64,000 nt of DNA, from assembly GCF_905171775.1 (NCBI RefSeq), contig NC_053489.1, positions 332,540,089 to 332,604,088 of the forward strand, in the 5' to 3' direction. The stretch is from Rana temporaria. Its lineage: Eukaryota > Chordata > Amphibia > Anura > Ranidae. The notes under the pieces are model-generated. The model did no database searches and was not told the DNA's origin. It saw only the letters and a list, made by a program, of their open reading frames with translations. Both the position numbers and the translations under genes were made by a program. Within the stretch, counting starts at the first letter, position 1. Each line of letters starts with the position of its first letter. Below, in pieces: positions 12,620-24,919 of this stretch.

Positions 12620-13590
12620 AAAATGTTCACACGGGCACCACAATTGATTGCCATATTGTTTTTAATATAGTTTTGACTTTTAGCTCTATATAGTGGCCAT
12701 AATGGGTCATTTTCTTCCGTTCAATGTATTTCAGAAAATGACTGCATTATGGCAACTAGATGGAGATGTTCAAGAAAAGGGGAGTTATTGCTCCAGGTGG
12801 GTATGCTGAACAATCAGTGGCTTTTCAGGAGGTCAAGGGTTCCAAAAATGCACAAGGCAAATTGTAGAGGCTAAAAAATGGACAGCCGCACTCCAAAAAA
12901 CCTTTTGGTTGTCTTTATTGTAAAACGGATGGAAAATGCACAACAAAATACAGCAAAAAATAGGGGTTAGCAGCCTTTGCGATTCACACTATAGATCAGT
13001 GCTTAGTTATGGCTCAGCCATATATCAACGTTCTCTGTCTCTCTCCTATCTCTTGTCTTCTCTTGTTAGAAGTTTGCTCGAGCACCCAGGAGGCAAAGAG
13101 GGACTATCTATCTCCACCATTCAACCTAAATTATTTCTAATACATACAGTAGGGAATTTTCCCCTGAGAGATAGATATCCCCCTTTTCATCCATTGACGT
13201 CCGGACGGTCTTTTAAATGTGTTGTTATAATGTGTGTTTAGAATGTGTATGTTCATGTAGTGACCTGACCAAAAGTTCTATTGGTTCAGGTCGTATTATA
13301 ACTGTATCTAGCCCCCCCTATGCAATATATTTTTCTCATATTATGTGCTATTTAAACTTTCTAATTTTTGATTAACAATTTTTAGTCATTATATCAGCAA
13401 TAGTCCCTCTTGTTTTCAGTCCTCTATGATTGAAATTTGTTTCCTATATATGCAACTAGGGACTGATTAAATGACTGTTTAGCACATGAAATACATCAAT
13501 AGCCTCATTTTTCTACTTAAACTGTAAACCTTGTGGACAGCCTTCCCAGAAGAGTTGAAGCTGTTATAGCTGCAAAGGTTCGAACAACTA
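12620..13590. other. No recognised gene; mixed repeat-like sequence
   Basis: No end structures or exons that I can support were found. Confidence 0.35.
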
Positions 13591-13595
13591 CAACT

Positions 13596-13992
13596 AAAGC
13601 CTCACACACACGATCGTATTTTCTGATGGTAATTGTGTGATGACGGGCTGTTGTCAGGAAATCCAACCGTTTGTATGCTTCATTGGACAATTGTCAGCTT
13701 TTCCATGGACATAAATGTTGGATAGCATGCTTTAAAATTTTACGTCAACAATTGTGTGTTGTCGGAAAGTCCGTCGGGCAAAACTCCAAAGTACAAACAC
13801 GCATGCTCGGAAGCAGTGCTCACCAAAACACAACAGGGTGGTGCTAAAGAGCTGAAAACCACGTAGTTTCGTGTTTGTTGGCTGACAATTATTTGCCGTT
13901 TGTATGTAATACAAGTTCACGGCCAACGCCCTTCAAAAAAAAAAGTCCTACTCTTTGTCCGCAGAAAATCCGATCGTGTGTACCAGGCTTTA
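13596..13992. mobile_element. Foldback element with AAGCCT..ACACACGATCG / CGATCGTGTGTACC..GGCTT ends
   Basis: The inverted termini are clear, and internal ACAAACACGCATGCTCGGAAGC is shared in weaker form with 18510-18535. It is non-coding. Confidence 0.7.
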
Positions 13993-14221
13993 GACTGGGA
14001 TGCCATTAAAATTCATGTGCGTGTAAAGGCAGGCGTCCCAATACTTTGTATATATGATATTATATAGTATGAAAAAAATATTCATAATTAAAAAAAATGT
14101 AAGGTACGTGTTTCCACCTGGAACATTTGTTGCAGGTACCGACATTTTTCGTGCACAAACATGACAGAATTCTAGGGAGTGTCTATGACAGTTAATGGAT
14201 TTCCGTGTATGTGTGATGTTA

Positions 14222-14456
14222 GGCTTTGTTCACTCCATCACTAACACGTGTTAATGCACATTATGCTACACAGTGGTGCGCTAAATAAGCTAGCCCAATT
14301 TTCCAAATAAAGGTGCAAGCACTCTTTTATGTGACACAGCACACTACAACACATGGTAGTGCATTAATGTACGGTGTTGTGTGTTACAACAGGCACAAAA
14401 GGTAAGGTACATTGGGGCTGCATTTAATTTTCGCCTAATAGTGTGAACAGGCCTTA
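14222..14456. mobile_element. Small repeat with GGCTTTGTTCACT / AGTGTGAACAGGCCT ends
   Basis: The inverted termini resemble those at 10547-10815 and 29836-31480. The interior is A/C-rich, with ACAACAC and GTGTTGT inverted segments. Confidence 0.55.
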
Positions 14457-14459
14457 ATG

Positions 14460-15860
14460 TTTGCAAATATTTTTTGCTTTCTATTATAGCGACAGATTTA
14501 CTTCAAACAGTCAGTGGGCCTTATTATACGGTTCTTCTAATAGGAGGTCCCTACATATGAACTCCCAGCACATGCTGGGGCAATTACAGAGGTGCCTCAG
14601 TAAACTCATTTACATTACAAAGAAAGGAGAAAAAGACTATCCCCATAATTAATGTATCTGTATTCAGAAGAAAGACTACCAAAATACCAATTAGAGGACA
14701 GGAAATAATAAGACAATAACTGAGATACAGACAAGAATTATATAGTTAACATTTTTATATAACATTTAAATAAATATAAAACATTGTTCTAGATCACAAT
14801 CAGTATGGATATTATAAACTATCACAATTTGAATAAAACCATTTGAGCCTATAAAAGTTTTAGGCCAGTAAAGCCCCATGCAGATTTTAGAATTGGGAAT
14901 GGGATACATAATAAATAAGAACAAAAAAATACACAACAGCATCCTACACAGTACAAGCTTTTTTTTTTTTATTAATTGCATGATACCTTTGTGCTTTCCT
15001 TTGTTTTATGAACCAAGCATAGTATGTCAATCAGCACAAATATGATGGAAGATCACAACTCTGTGATGGAAAAAAAATTGAGCTTTTTTATTAGATAGTG
15101 CCAGACAGACAGACATTTTCTTAAAGCAATCATGTGTGCATAGTTTTCATATTTTGGCTTTTTAATTCAGTTCTGTAGCTTTGACAGGATGTATGATTTG
15201 ATTAACCTCTTCACACATGGAATGGGGCCTCTTGTTAAATTATCCTTAGGGAGGGAGAATTCTACTGATCCTCTGTCTTAATAGACAAAGCTAGTGCCAT
15301 CATATTACATTACCCCTCCTGAATATTTATTTTCTGCCATCCGCACCAAAGGTTTTCATACCCATTTTCTTTCTAAAGCTGACTCAGATCAGGGGGGATT
15401 AAGGAAAGCTTTGGTCTGATTTGTGGTCTGTGCTGCACTGAAGTCTATTATTCAGAGACTGATCCACTTTTGAATAGCAAGTGTCTGTGTCTTTGATATG
15501 CAATTCAACCTGACGCTGTCGGGCTGCAAATGTTCTAGTTACACTTTGCACCTGGGTCTCTAATGCTTAACCTTTTATCATTGTTTTTATTTTATTTGCT
15601 CACTTGTTAATGAGAGTGAAATATACAGACCTATAGTAAAAACCTGAATTGATTTGCAATATAGTCAATGATTTAAAATGTGTCTCTTTTTTGTCATTAT
15701 ATCATTACCACTATATCTATACAATGCACAATAAGTGTATTATTATGATGATTCTTTTTTTTTTTTTTATAATCTCTATTCTAGAGAAATGTTTACCTTT
15801 AGGAATACAATGTTTTTTGTTTTGGAGATGTGTTGGTCAACACCTTGACCTTGGAGTCTA
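14460..15860. other. AT-rich stretch without recognised features
   Basis: No gene or repeat end is supported. Confidence 0.35.
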
Positions 15861-15869
15861 CCCTTGTAA

Positions 15870-16120
15870 TTTTTTTGGGCCAGCATTATCTTTACTGGCT
15901 CCACCAGCTCCAGGATCTCGTTGTGGAAGAGGACTCCAGTGGCAACCTGTGAATCTCTGGTGAACTCCATGCCCAAGAGGGTTAAGGCAGTGCTGGAAAA
16001 TAATGCCGGCCACACAAAATATTGACACTTTGGGCCCAATTTGGACATTTTTACTTAGGGGTGTACACACTTTTGTTGCCAGTGGTTTAGATATTAATGG
16101 CTGTGTGTTGAACTATTTTG
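15870..16120 (+). pseudogene. Tc1/mariner transposase relic, C-terminal end
   Basis: Bases 15924-16025 read WKRTPVATCESLVNSMPKRV, then KAVLENNAGHTKY and a stop. This is the C-terminus of a Tc1-like DDE transposase, which cuts and pastes the element at TA sites. The sequence after the stop, with GGGGTGTACACACTTTTGTTGCC, resembles the usual 3' noncoding end. The rest of the gene is missing or too decayed to read, so it is inactive. Confidence 0.9.
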
Positions 16121-16134
16121 AGGGGGACAGCAAA

Positions 16135-17290
16135 TTTCAAATTTAAAAAGAAAACGGCATAGGTTCCCCTCCAGGAGCATACCAGGCCCTTAGGTCTGGT
16201 ATGAATTTTAAGCGGAACCCCTACGCGGAAAAAACAGCGTGGGGTTCCCCCAAAATCTATTTCAGATAATTATCCGAGCAAGCAGCCAGGCTGGTCAGGA
16301 AAGGGGGTGGGGATGAGCGAACGCTCCACCTCCTGAACCGTACCAGGCTGCATGCCCTCAACATGGGTCTTCGTCGCCTTCTTCCCTCTTCTCTTCTTGA
16401 GATGTTGACACGACGCTTCCTCCCACCATAATGCCGGTTGCACGGTGCGCAATGATTTGTATAGGCATGGGGTGTGATCATCGTATGACGTCACAGTCCC
16501 GGGGAATGATGGGACTGTGACACACCATGCAACCGGCATTACAGCGGGAGGAAGCGCCGTGTCAACATCTCAAGAAGAGAAGAGGGAAGAAGGTGACGAA
16601 GACCGGGCCACCGCTAGTAAAAGAGCTGGCAGAAGATAGCAGAGGTACCCGGCAGAAGGCAGAAAGCACCGGAGAGCGGGGGAAGAGGCCGGAAAGTCGG
16701 AAGAAGACCTCCGGAGTCAGAAGAAGACCCCCGGAGCTGCCTAATAAATTACTTTAAAAACCTGTGTAGTGTGTTTTTTTATTGACAATTTTTTTTCCAC
16801 CAGATGTACCCCATACTCATTCACATAGGGTGGGGGGCCGGGATCTGGGGGCCCTCTTATTAAAGGGGGCTCCCGGATTCTGATAAGCCCCCCGCCCGCA
16901 GACCCTGACAACCAACAGCCAGAGTTGTCGAGAAGAGGCCCTTGACCTCATCAACATGGGGGCAAGGTGCTTTGGAGTGGGGGGGCGCAGGGCGCTCCCT
17001 ACCCCAAAGCACCCACCCCCCATGTTGAGGGCATGCAGCCTGGTACGGTTCAGGAGGGGGGAAGCTCATTCGTCCCCACCCCCTTTCCTAACCGGCCGGG
17101 CTGCGTGCTCGGATAAGGATTTAGTATAGATTTTGGGGGGAACCACGTGCCGTTTTTTCCCGTGTAGGGGTTCCGCTTAAAATCCATACGAGACCTAAGA
17201 GCCTGGTATTCTCCTGGAGGGGAACCCATGCCGGTTTTTTATTAAAAATTTGGTGTGGAGTTCCCCCTCATGATCCCTGTTCAGAATGGA
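16135..17290. mobile_element. Large foldback element with about 125-bp arms and an internal palindrome
   Basis: The left arm (about 16150-16262, with GGTTCCCCTCCAGGAG and AAGCGGAACCCCTACGCGG) is inverted at about 17110-17235. Inside, 16367-16450 is the reverse complement of 16520-16605 (CTTCTTGAGATGTTGACAC against GTGTCAACATCTCAAGAAG). A third inverted pair, GGTGCTTTGG and CCAAAGCACC, lies at 16967-17010. It is non-coding, and diverged parts recur at 34810-34970 and 63690-63960. Confidence 0.8.
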
Positions 17291-17433
17291 ACACTTGTAC
17301 GAATCAGATAGAAGATAATAGGCCTGAATTCGCAACTGAGCCACACCGCAATGTCTAGAAAATGCACACTTTTTTTGGAAATGCGCAGTGCGAATGTATC
17401 ACACATATGTGAACCAGCCTCATTAAAATCAAT

Positions 17434-18176
17434 GGCCCGATTCAGAAAGAGATACGACGGCGTATCTCCTGATACGCCGTCGTATCTCCGAGTTCCGACG
17501 GTCGTATCTATGTGCCTGATTCATAGAATCAGGTTACGCATAGATATCCCTAAGATCCGACAGGTGTAAGTGTCTTACACCGTCGGATCTTAGGCTGCAA
17601 TTCCAGGCCGGCCGCTAGGTGGCGCTTCCGTATTATTACGCGACGAATATGCAAATAAGGAGTTACGCCGATTCAGAAACGAACGACCGCCCGGCGATTT
17701 TTTTTTACATCGTTTGCGTTCGGCTTTTTCCGGCGTATAGTTACCCCTGGGTCTATGAGGCGCAGCCAATGTTAAGTATGGCCGTTGTTCCCGCGCCGAG
17801 TTTTGAAATTTTTCCGTTGTTTGCGTAAGTCGTTCGCGAATACGGATGGACGGAATTCACATTTACGACAAAAGCAATGACGTCCTTGCAACGTCATTTA
17901 GAGCAATGCACACTGGGAGATTTTACAGGCGGGCCATGCGCCGTTCAAGTAAAACGTAAAAAATGCAGGGTCAAGGGAAATTTAAATAAAACATGCCCCC
18001 TACATCCCCATTTGAATTACGCGGCCTTACGCCGCAACACATACGCTACGCCGCTCTAACTAAGGGCGCAAGTTATTTGTGAATAAAGAACTTGCGCCCA
18101 AAGTTAGAGCGGCGTAACGTATCGGAGATACGTTACGCGGGCCGGACAGATACGCCAATGTATCTGAATCCGGCCC
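17434..18176 (+). mobile_element. Multi-hairpin element, TSD AAT
   Basis: The ends GGCCCGATTCAG and CTGAATCCGGCCC are flanked by AAT. Successive local inverted repeats are visible: GATACGACGGCGTATC near 17453, GATCCGACAGGTGTAAG with CTTACACCGTCGGATC near 17550-17590, GCGCAAGTT with AACTTGCGC near 18065-18100, and CGTAACGTATC with GATACGTTACG near 18114-18138. Confidence 0.88.
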
Positions 18177-18319
18177 AATGTATTTTATAATGTTATGCGA
18201 ATTAGATGCGGTTTAAGCCACAACCAATTCGCATAGGTGTGAACAGGGCCTGAGAGTTTAAATTTGCATGCAATCAGGCAGGCCCTTGCACTACATGTTT
18301 TAGTAAATCTGAAGACAAA

Positions 18320-19232
18320 AATCTGCAGAAAATCTATTAGTGTGTGTATGTTGATTTTCGGATCGTTAGTACGGTGTTTTCGACAGCCGATTTCATTTTT
18401 TCATCAGACAAAAGCTGGATGTACAGGCTATACATTTTTTGTCGGATGTGAACTCATTATCTGATTTTCGGATGGTCAGTACAGAAACCCGTCACACAAA
18501 AATCGAAAGTACAAACACGTATGATCGGAATCAAAGAATGACAAGGAAGAGTTCTGTCTTCAGACAGTTCAGTAAACTACTGTTCATAATCTAGAACATT
18601 CGTGATGTGGCAATTGATGAAATGTTAAAAGCAGCGCACATTAATATCTTCTTTAATGGGATAATAATGAAGCTACTTTGCTGGTGATATTGATGTAGTT
18701 ATGCCAAACGTATTTTAAAAGGCATTTATTTTGTAGTGATATAAGTAAAATTAATATTATGGTTGTATGAAGTTAGCACAACACCATTATCCCTGAGTTA
18801 TTAAGATCAAAGATACAACTATGTTGGTGTCCCTTGTTAATTTGTGTGTTGTTTTGTTGCCTACTCCCAAACTTTCATTTGAAGAAAAACACATAGCCAA
18901 GTATTATTCTACACATTTTTTTTTACTGTGCAGAAAAAACCCAACATAAATTAAATTAGAGATGCTATCTGCCATCCAAATAAAAATAAATAATAACAAA
19001 AAAGTGCGAATCAACGCTCACCAAACTTCTACTAACATGAAGTTAGCAGAAGGGGCCCAAAAGGTGGTGCTTGAGAAGTTAACTTCCTCTTTATACTCTC
19101 ATAGTACGTCACTACGTTTGTTAAATGATAATTGGTGGATAGTTAGTATGCTAGACAAAATCCTGCACATGCGCTTTTGACTAAAATCTGCTGCTCGTTC
19201 ATACAACAATCGAACCGTGTGTACGAGGCTTA
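18320..19232. mobile_element. Diverged foldback element with TGTGTACGAGGCTTA right end
   Basis: The right end CGTGTGTACGAGGCTTAC and the internal ACAAACACGTATGATCGGAA match the 13596 element. The left half is eroded, and the middle holds AT-rich sequence that may be a separate insertion. Confidence 0.5.
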
Positions 19233-19280
19233 CAGTAAGTGTGTTATTTGCATTTACAATCTATTGCTGTGAACCAACAT

Positions 19281-19640
19281 CATGTCATCAAAGGAGCTGT
19301 CCCTGCAAGTGAAACAGACTATTGTAAGGCTTAAAACATTAAAAAAAATCCATCAGAGATGGCAGCAACACTAGGAGTGGCCAAATCAACAGTTTGGTAC
19401 ATCTTGAGGAAAGAAAAACCTACTGGTGAGCTCAGCAACATAACAAGGCCTGGACCTTCATGGGAGGCAACAGCGGTGGATGATCGCAGGATCCTCTCTA
19501 TGGTAAAAAAAAAACCATTCACAACATCCAGACAAGTGAAGGACACTCTCCAGGAGGTGGGCATATAATTGTAACAATCTACAATCAAGAGAGGACTTCA
19601 CAGGAGCATAATACAGAGCATTCAAGGTGCAAACCATTCA
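19281..19640 (+). pseudogene. Tc1/mariner transposase relic, N-terminal DNA-binding half
   Basis: The frame reads MSSKELSLQVKQTIVRLKT, a stop, then IREMAATLGVAKSTVWYIL and DDRRILSMVKKKPFTTSRQV. These are the paired helix-turn-helix domains of a Tc1-like transposase. Stop codons and loss of the catalytic DDE half make it a dead copy. Confidence 0.9.
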
Positions 19641-19919
19641 TAAGGGGGAAAAAAAGGGGGGGGGACTTTATATGAAACGTATGTGAATACGTCTCTATCC
19701 CTGAGATACCATTTTTGTTAGGCATCCTGGCTAGATTGCTTTATACAACAATATTTTTTTTTCATATTTTTGTGTTTTTTTCACAGATATTTTATGAATT
19801 CGCCCCTGAAGAGTGGATTAAATCCACGAAACATGTAGGCATAATTGGATGCACCTCATCTTCATTGGATGGTTTTATGCTGAGGGGTTATGTGTGACCT
19901 CATGTCTGTTTCTAACTGT

Positions 19920-20240
19920 AGGGGAGTGTGGCTGTAGGTGTGACATCATCGATTGTGTCTCCCTATAAAAGGGAACACACGATCGATCACGTCGCCACAG
20001 TGAAGAACGGGGAAGCTGTGTTTACACACCCGTTCTTCAGCTCCGGGGACCGATTGTGGGACTCCGGCGGCGATCGGGTCTGCGGGTCACGGAGCTTCGG
20101 ATCAGGTCACGGGCGCGCGCCGTGGGCACGCACCCGCGACCCACGGCTGGGCACTTAAAGAGGACGTATCTGTATGTGCTTGTGCCCAGCCGTGCCATTC
20201 TGCCGACGTAAATGTGTAGGAGGCGGTCCTTAAGTGGTTA
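19920..20240. mobile_element. TTAA-type element, right part
   Basis: It is GC-rich and ends CCTTAAGTGGTTAA. It includes the inverted pair GAAGAACGGG and CCCGTTCTTC (20001-20040) and resembles 9420-9720. Confidence 0.6.
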
Positions 20241-20480
20241 AGAGACATTTTAGTAGATGCTGATTACTTTGCAGGTTTCTTTGTCTGATTGAAACCTTGG
20301 ACTGAGAAATCTGATTAGGTATGAGTCAGTGGAATACTCTACTATGATAAATGATAAACTTTCACTGGTGTATGTAAATCACATCTGCAGAGTATGTAAA
20401 CAGGCTCTAAATGAATATCGCTACAGATGTGAAAATTGGCTGAGAGCTCTACCTGATGGCTAAAGCCTGGTACACACTGT

Positions 20481-21222
20481 GGCCCGGATTCACGTACGAG
20501 TTACACCGGCGTATCTCCAGATACGCCGTCGTAACTCTCAGTCCGAGCCGTCATACCTATGCGCCTGATTCTTAGAATCAGTTACGCATAGATTTGTATT
20601 AGATTTGACCGGCGTAAGTCTCTTATGCCGTCGTATCTTAACTGCATATTTACGCTGACCGCTAGGGGCGTGTATGCTGATTTACTCCTAGAAATATGTA
20701 AATCAGCTAGATACGCAAATTCACGAACGTATGCCCGGCTGACGCAGTAAAGATACGCTGTTTACGTTAGGCTTTTCCTGGCGTAAAGTTACCCCTGCTA
20801 TATGAGGCGTACATGCGGCGTACCAATGTTAAGTATGGACGTCGTTCCCGCGTCAAATTTTTAAAATTTTACGTCGTTTGCGTAAGCCTTTCGCGAATAG
20901 GGCTTTGCGTCATTTACGTTCACGTCGAAAGCATTGGCTTCTTGCGGGTTAATTTGGAGCATGCGCACTGGGATACTTTTACGGACGGCGCATGCGCCGT
21001 TCGTAAAAAACTTCATTTACGTGGGGTCACATTAAATTTAAATAACACACGCCCACATCTACCACATTTGAATTAGGTGGGCCTACGCCGACCTATTTAC
21101 GCTACGCCGCCGCAACTTTGGTTTGAGAATACGGCACTTGCCTGTCAAAGTTGCGGAGGCGTAACGTAAATAGGATACGTTACGCCCGCACAAAGATACG
21201 CGCATCTACGTGAATCCGGGCC
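20481..21222 (+). mobile_element. Multi-hairpin element, TIR GGCCCGGATTCACGT
   Basis: The left end GGCCCGGATTCACGTA faces the right end TACGTGAATCCGGGCC. The flanks are TGT and TAT, which may be a mutated duplication. The interior has the AATGTTAAGTATGGACGTCG core and GGCGCATGCGCCG near 20987. Confidence 0.85.
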
Positions 21223-21229
21223 TATGAGT

Positions 21230-22757
21230 TGTTTCCGTTCAACCCAGTAAGTTAAACAAAAAACTCATCTCCGATCAGAGCCACTGTACTAACGATTCCA
21301 TGTTAGTATATCAATCTCCCCCAGCTGAGCTGTTGTATCCTAACAAGGGGACGGCCCCCTCCAGAACACTCCGGTCAGTGCTCTCAGCCTTTAGATGAGA
21401 GCGCTGATTGGGAGTCGGTTGGCTGCTGGTTTTCCAGCATACTTGTCTGCTTCTGTCAGGCTGGCTGACATAAACGTGTGCCGAAGGACGACCGGTTTTC
21501 ATTGAACTGGCCGATGCCCAACATTTGGCTCATGTGTACAAAACATATTTAAGATTTCTTATGTAGCACTACCCCCGAAGGAGCTGCTGCTTTAGATTTG
21601 GGTCTGTCGTTACCTTACTGTTCACCATGTTTGTCCTAGGGGTCCTTCTTGAAGAGTTACAAATGTCCACACCAACACTTGGTTTCCTTTTCTTTAAACG
21701 TTTTATTAAACAAGATCCTTTAGAGGGACAGAGGGTTAGAGAAGATTCAGGCACCTTGCTTTGCAGATTACAGGTATAATCTTGGATCCAGAGGGCAACT
21801 GTCCCACACTGTATTTTCGCGACCACCGGATAGGTCTCTCTCACTGGCCTAGCAGCCGGTGGCAAAGCTCGTTCAACAGTCCCTGCCACAGACTTGATGA
21901 ATACTGTCGAGTCGTTACACGGTCCTCTGCCACAGGATCATGTAAATACACAAACACTTTGCAAAGTTCCAAAAAAGTTTACACAGCTCACTGTGCTAGG
22001 ATCTTTCAGCCGAGCCGGCCGCACTGTGAGGTAAATTGGCTGGGACACATCCTCTAATTGAATCCTCAATTTTTTGGCTCCTTCCTGCAGAGAAGACAGC
22101 TCAGGACCATCCCTGGACCAGTAGGCCCCCCAGAAACTTCTGGGCCTACTTTCAGCAGCAGTGCCTCAGGCCAGTAAGCCCCGAGACCAGAAGGTTGCTA
22201 AAACATCGCTGAGTCCAGGAGGGCCGCCAGGATCGGAAGGCCCCACCAAAACGGCATCTGCCACGCCACTGAGCTGTTTCTGGGCAAGAGGCAACCAATA
22301 CACCCAGCCCATTGCAATTCCAACCTTGACCCCTGGTGAGAGCAATACCCACAGTCAGGTGGAAGATAAGCAACACAGCCGCGCTGGAACAAAGACCCAT
22401 AATTTGGCATGAAAATCTGAGCTAAACTACAGCTCAGATAACTAAATTTACAAAATAGCGCCTACTCAACAGGAGCAGGGCGCTACACTTATTTACCTGG
22501 CTAAAAATAAAATGACGTTCTTTAATTTTTTTTTTTCCTAACTGCAATAAATTAAGAAAGGAAATATGTACAAACCATTATACATTCATTTAAAAAAAAA
22601 AAACAGATCAAAACCTAGTAACTGATGTATTTGTCAATAACATAACTTATAAAGATGCAGGTCCGTGTGATATCTACCAGGAAAAACATAAATGATGGGT
22701 TTTATACACATTTTCATACCTGCAGAAGATCACACCAGGAATCCAATGGACAAGTTA
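21230..22757. other. Repeat-like sequence, unclassified
   Basis: Open frames overlap in several phases with no family motif. GGTCAGTGCTCTCAGCC near 21373 parallels the segment near 8372, so this is an interspersed repeat fragment. Confidence 0.4.
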
Positions 22758-23028
22758 GGCCCCGTACACACGACCAGTTTCCTCGGCAGAATTCAGCTTC
22801 CGACCGAGTTTCTGGCTGAATTCTGCCGAGAAACCCGGCCGTGTGTACACTTTCGGCCGCGGAAGCCGACGAGGACCTCGGCGAGGAAATAGAGAACATG
22901 TTCTCTATTTCCTCGTTGTTCTATGGGAGCTCTCGGCCCGCCGAGGTCCTCGGCGGCTTCAGGGCTGAACTGGCCGAGGAACTCGATGTGTTTGGCACGT
23001 CGAGTTCCTCGGCCGTGTGTACGGGGCC
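22758..23028. mobile_element. Foldback element, 271 bp, TIR GGCCCCGTACACACGACC
   Basis: This is the second copy of the 976-1256 family. The ends are GGCCCCGTACACACG and CGTGTGTACGGGGCC, with flanks TTA and TGA. It carries the perfect palindrome around GAACATGTTC (22887-22912) and the inverted CGAGGACCTCGGCG/GCCGAGGTCCTCGG arms. Confidence 0.85.
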
Positions 23029-23123
23029 TGAGTGGAAATGTTCTGATCACTTTATTCTGCAGGTTTTTTGTTTTTTTTTTAAGTAAAGATTTTTAGTGCT
23101 TTTATGGGGGCTTAGAATTCCTA

Positions 23124-23812
23124 GGGCCAGATTCACGTAGGTGAGCGGCGGCGTAACGTATCATAGATACGTTACACCGCCGCAAGTTTTCATCGCAAGT
23201 GCCTGATTCACAAAGAACTTGCAATGAAAACTACGCTGGCAGCCTCCGGCGCAAGGCGGGCCAATTCAAATGGGCGTGTGCCATTTAAATTAGGCGCGCT
23301 CCCGCGCCGGACCTACTGCGCATGCTCAGTTTCGCAATTCCCATCGTGCTTTGCGCGCGGTGACGTCATTTTTTCGAACGGCGACGCGCGTAGCGCACTT
23401 CCGTATTCCCGGACGTGTTTCGCAAACGTCGTTAAGTTTTACATTTCGACGCGGGAACGACGGCCATACTTTAGACAGCAATACGATTGCTGACTAAAGT
23501 TAGGGCACCCAAAACGACGACTAACTTTGCGACGGGAAACTAGACTAGCGGCGACGTAGCGAACGCGAAAATCCGTTGTGGATCACCGTAACTCCTAATT
23601 TGCATACCCGACGCTGGTTTACGACGCAAACTCCCCCCAGTGGCTGCCGCGGTACTGCATCCTAAGATCCGACAGTGTAAAACAATTACACCTGTCGGAT
23701 CTTATGGATATCTATGCGTAACTGGTTCTATGAATCAGTCGCATAGATAGAAACAGAGATACAAAGGCGTATCAGGAGATACGCCGTCGTATCCCTTTTG
23801 TGAATCTGGCCC
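23124..23812 (-). mobile_element. Multi-hairpin element, TIR GGGCCAGATTCAC, TSD CTA
   Basis: GGGCCAGATTCACG and GTGAATCTGGCCC are flanked by CTA on both sides. The core CGGGAACGACGGCCATACTT near 23453 is in reverse orientation. Confidence 0.88.
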
Positions 23813-23814
23813 CT

Positions 23815-24615
23815 AGTTCTCACAATAACTATAGATGAACTGAAGGCAAAGCTACTTTTGGGATCACTGCCATGATGGATAAACTCTGACCTTAAACTGT
23901 GAAATATGCAGAAGGGACACAATATTGAATATCACTCTGTCAGCTAAAGGTTATAAAAAGACAGTCATACAGGAGGCATGTTTTTATTAACTTAGGGTCT
24001 AAAATACTAACAATACATCTATAAAGAATTCCCCAAAAATGTTTTAACAAATTAATTTTCATAATGTGCATGTAATGGGGACCCAAATATAATTGATAAA
24101 CGAATGACATTGAAGAATCCTAACATTTGTCACTAGAAACTTTGTCTAGTCTAAAATGGCATTAAATTCTAAATAATAATCATTTTAAATAATAGGCTCC
24201 ATATGAAAGTTACATACAGTAAATATCACAGTTTGAATGCAAATTACAAAAATGTATGCCAGGTCCAAACTGGGGGGGCAGGCCAGAGTTAAAAAAAATA
24301 TAATGAAACAAAATAATTTTTTTTTTTTAATATTGCGGGAAAAGGGGAGTGGGGTTGAAAAGAGGAAACTAGAGGTCCACTTTAACGCGGAACTGAAAGG
24401 AGGACACTCACCTTCCTAACATTCCCTCATCAGCTGGCATCTTCTCTTGTTTGCTGGGTTTTGGCCGTCTTTATTGGCCTCCGGGGAATAATGATGTGCA
24501 GGAGCTAGTCATCCTGGCACACGGGATTGGCCTGGCTGCTGGAAGCTGAGCTGCAAATGCGCAGTCCGGGGATCACTGTGAGAAGGCAGGTAGATATGTT
24601 TTATTACAGAAGAGA
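23815..24615. other. AT-rich and repeat-like sequence without genes
   Basis: No exon or complete element is supported. Confidence 0.35.
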
Positions 24616-24619
24616 CATT

Positions 24620-24917
24620 GGGGTTTATTTACAAAAGGTAAATCCACTTTGCACTACAAGTACAAACTACAAGTGCAAAGTGCACTAGAAATTGCACTTG
24701 GAAGTGCAGCCACTGTAAATCTGAGGGGTAGATCTGAAATGAGGGGAAGCTCTGCTGATTTTATTATCCAATCATGTGCAAGCTAAAATGCTGTTTTTTT
24801 TTCCTTGCATGTCCCCCTCGGATCTACAGCGACTGCACTTCCAAGTGCACTTTCAGTGCAATTTCAAGTGCACTTTGCACTTGTTCAATATGGCTTTGCC
24901 TTTAGTAAATAACACCC
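24620..24917. mobile_element. Foldback element, 298 bp, TSD ATT
   Basis: The left end GGGGTTTATTTACAAAAGG and right end CCTTTAGTAAATAACACCC are inverted, with ATT on both sides. The interior alternates TTTGCACT and AGTGCAAA units. Confidence 0.8.
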
Positions 24918-24919
24918 AT

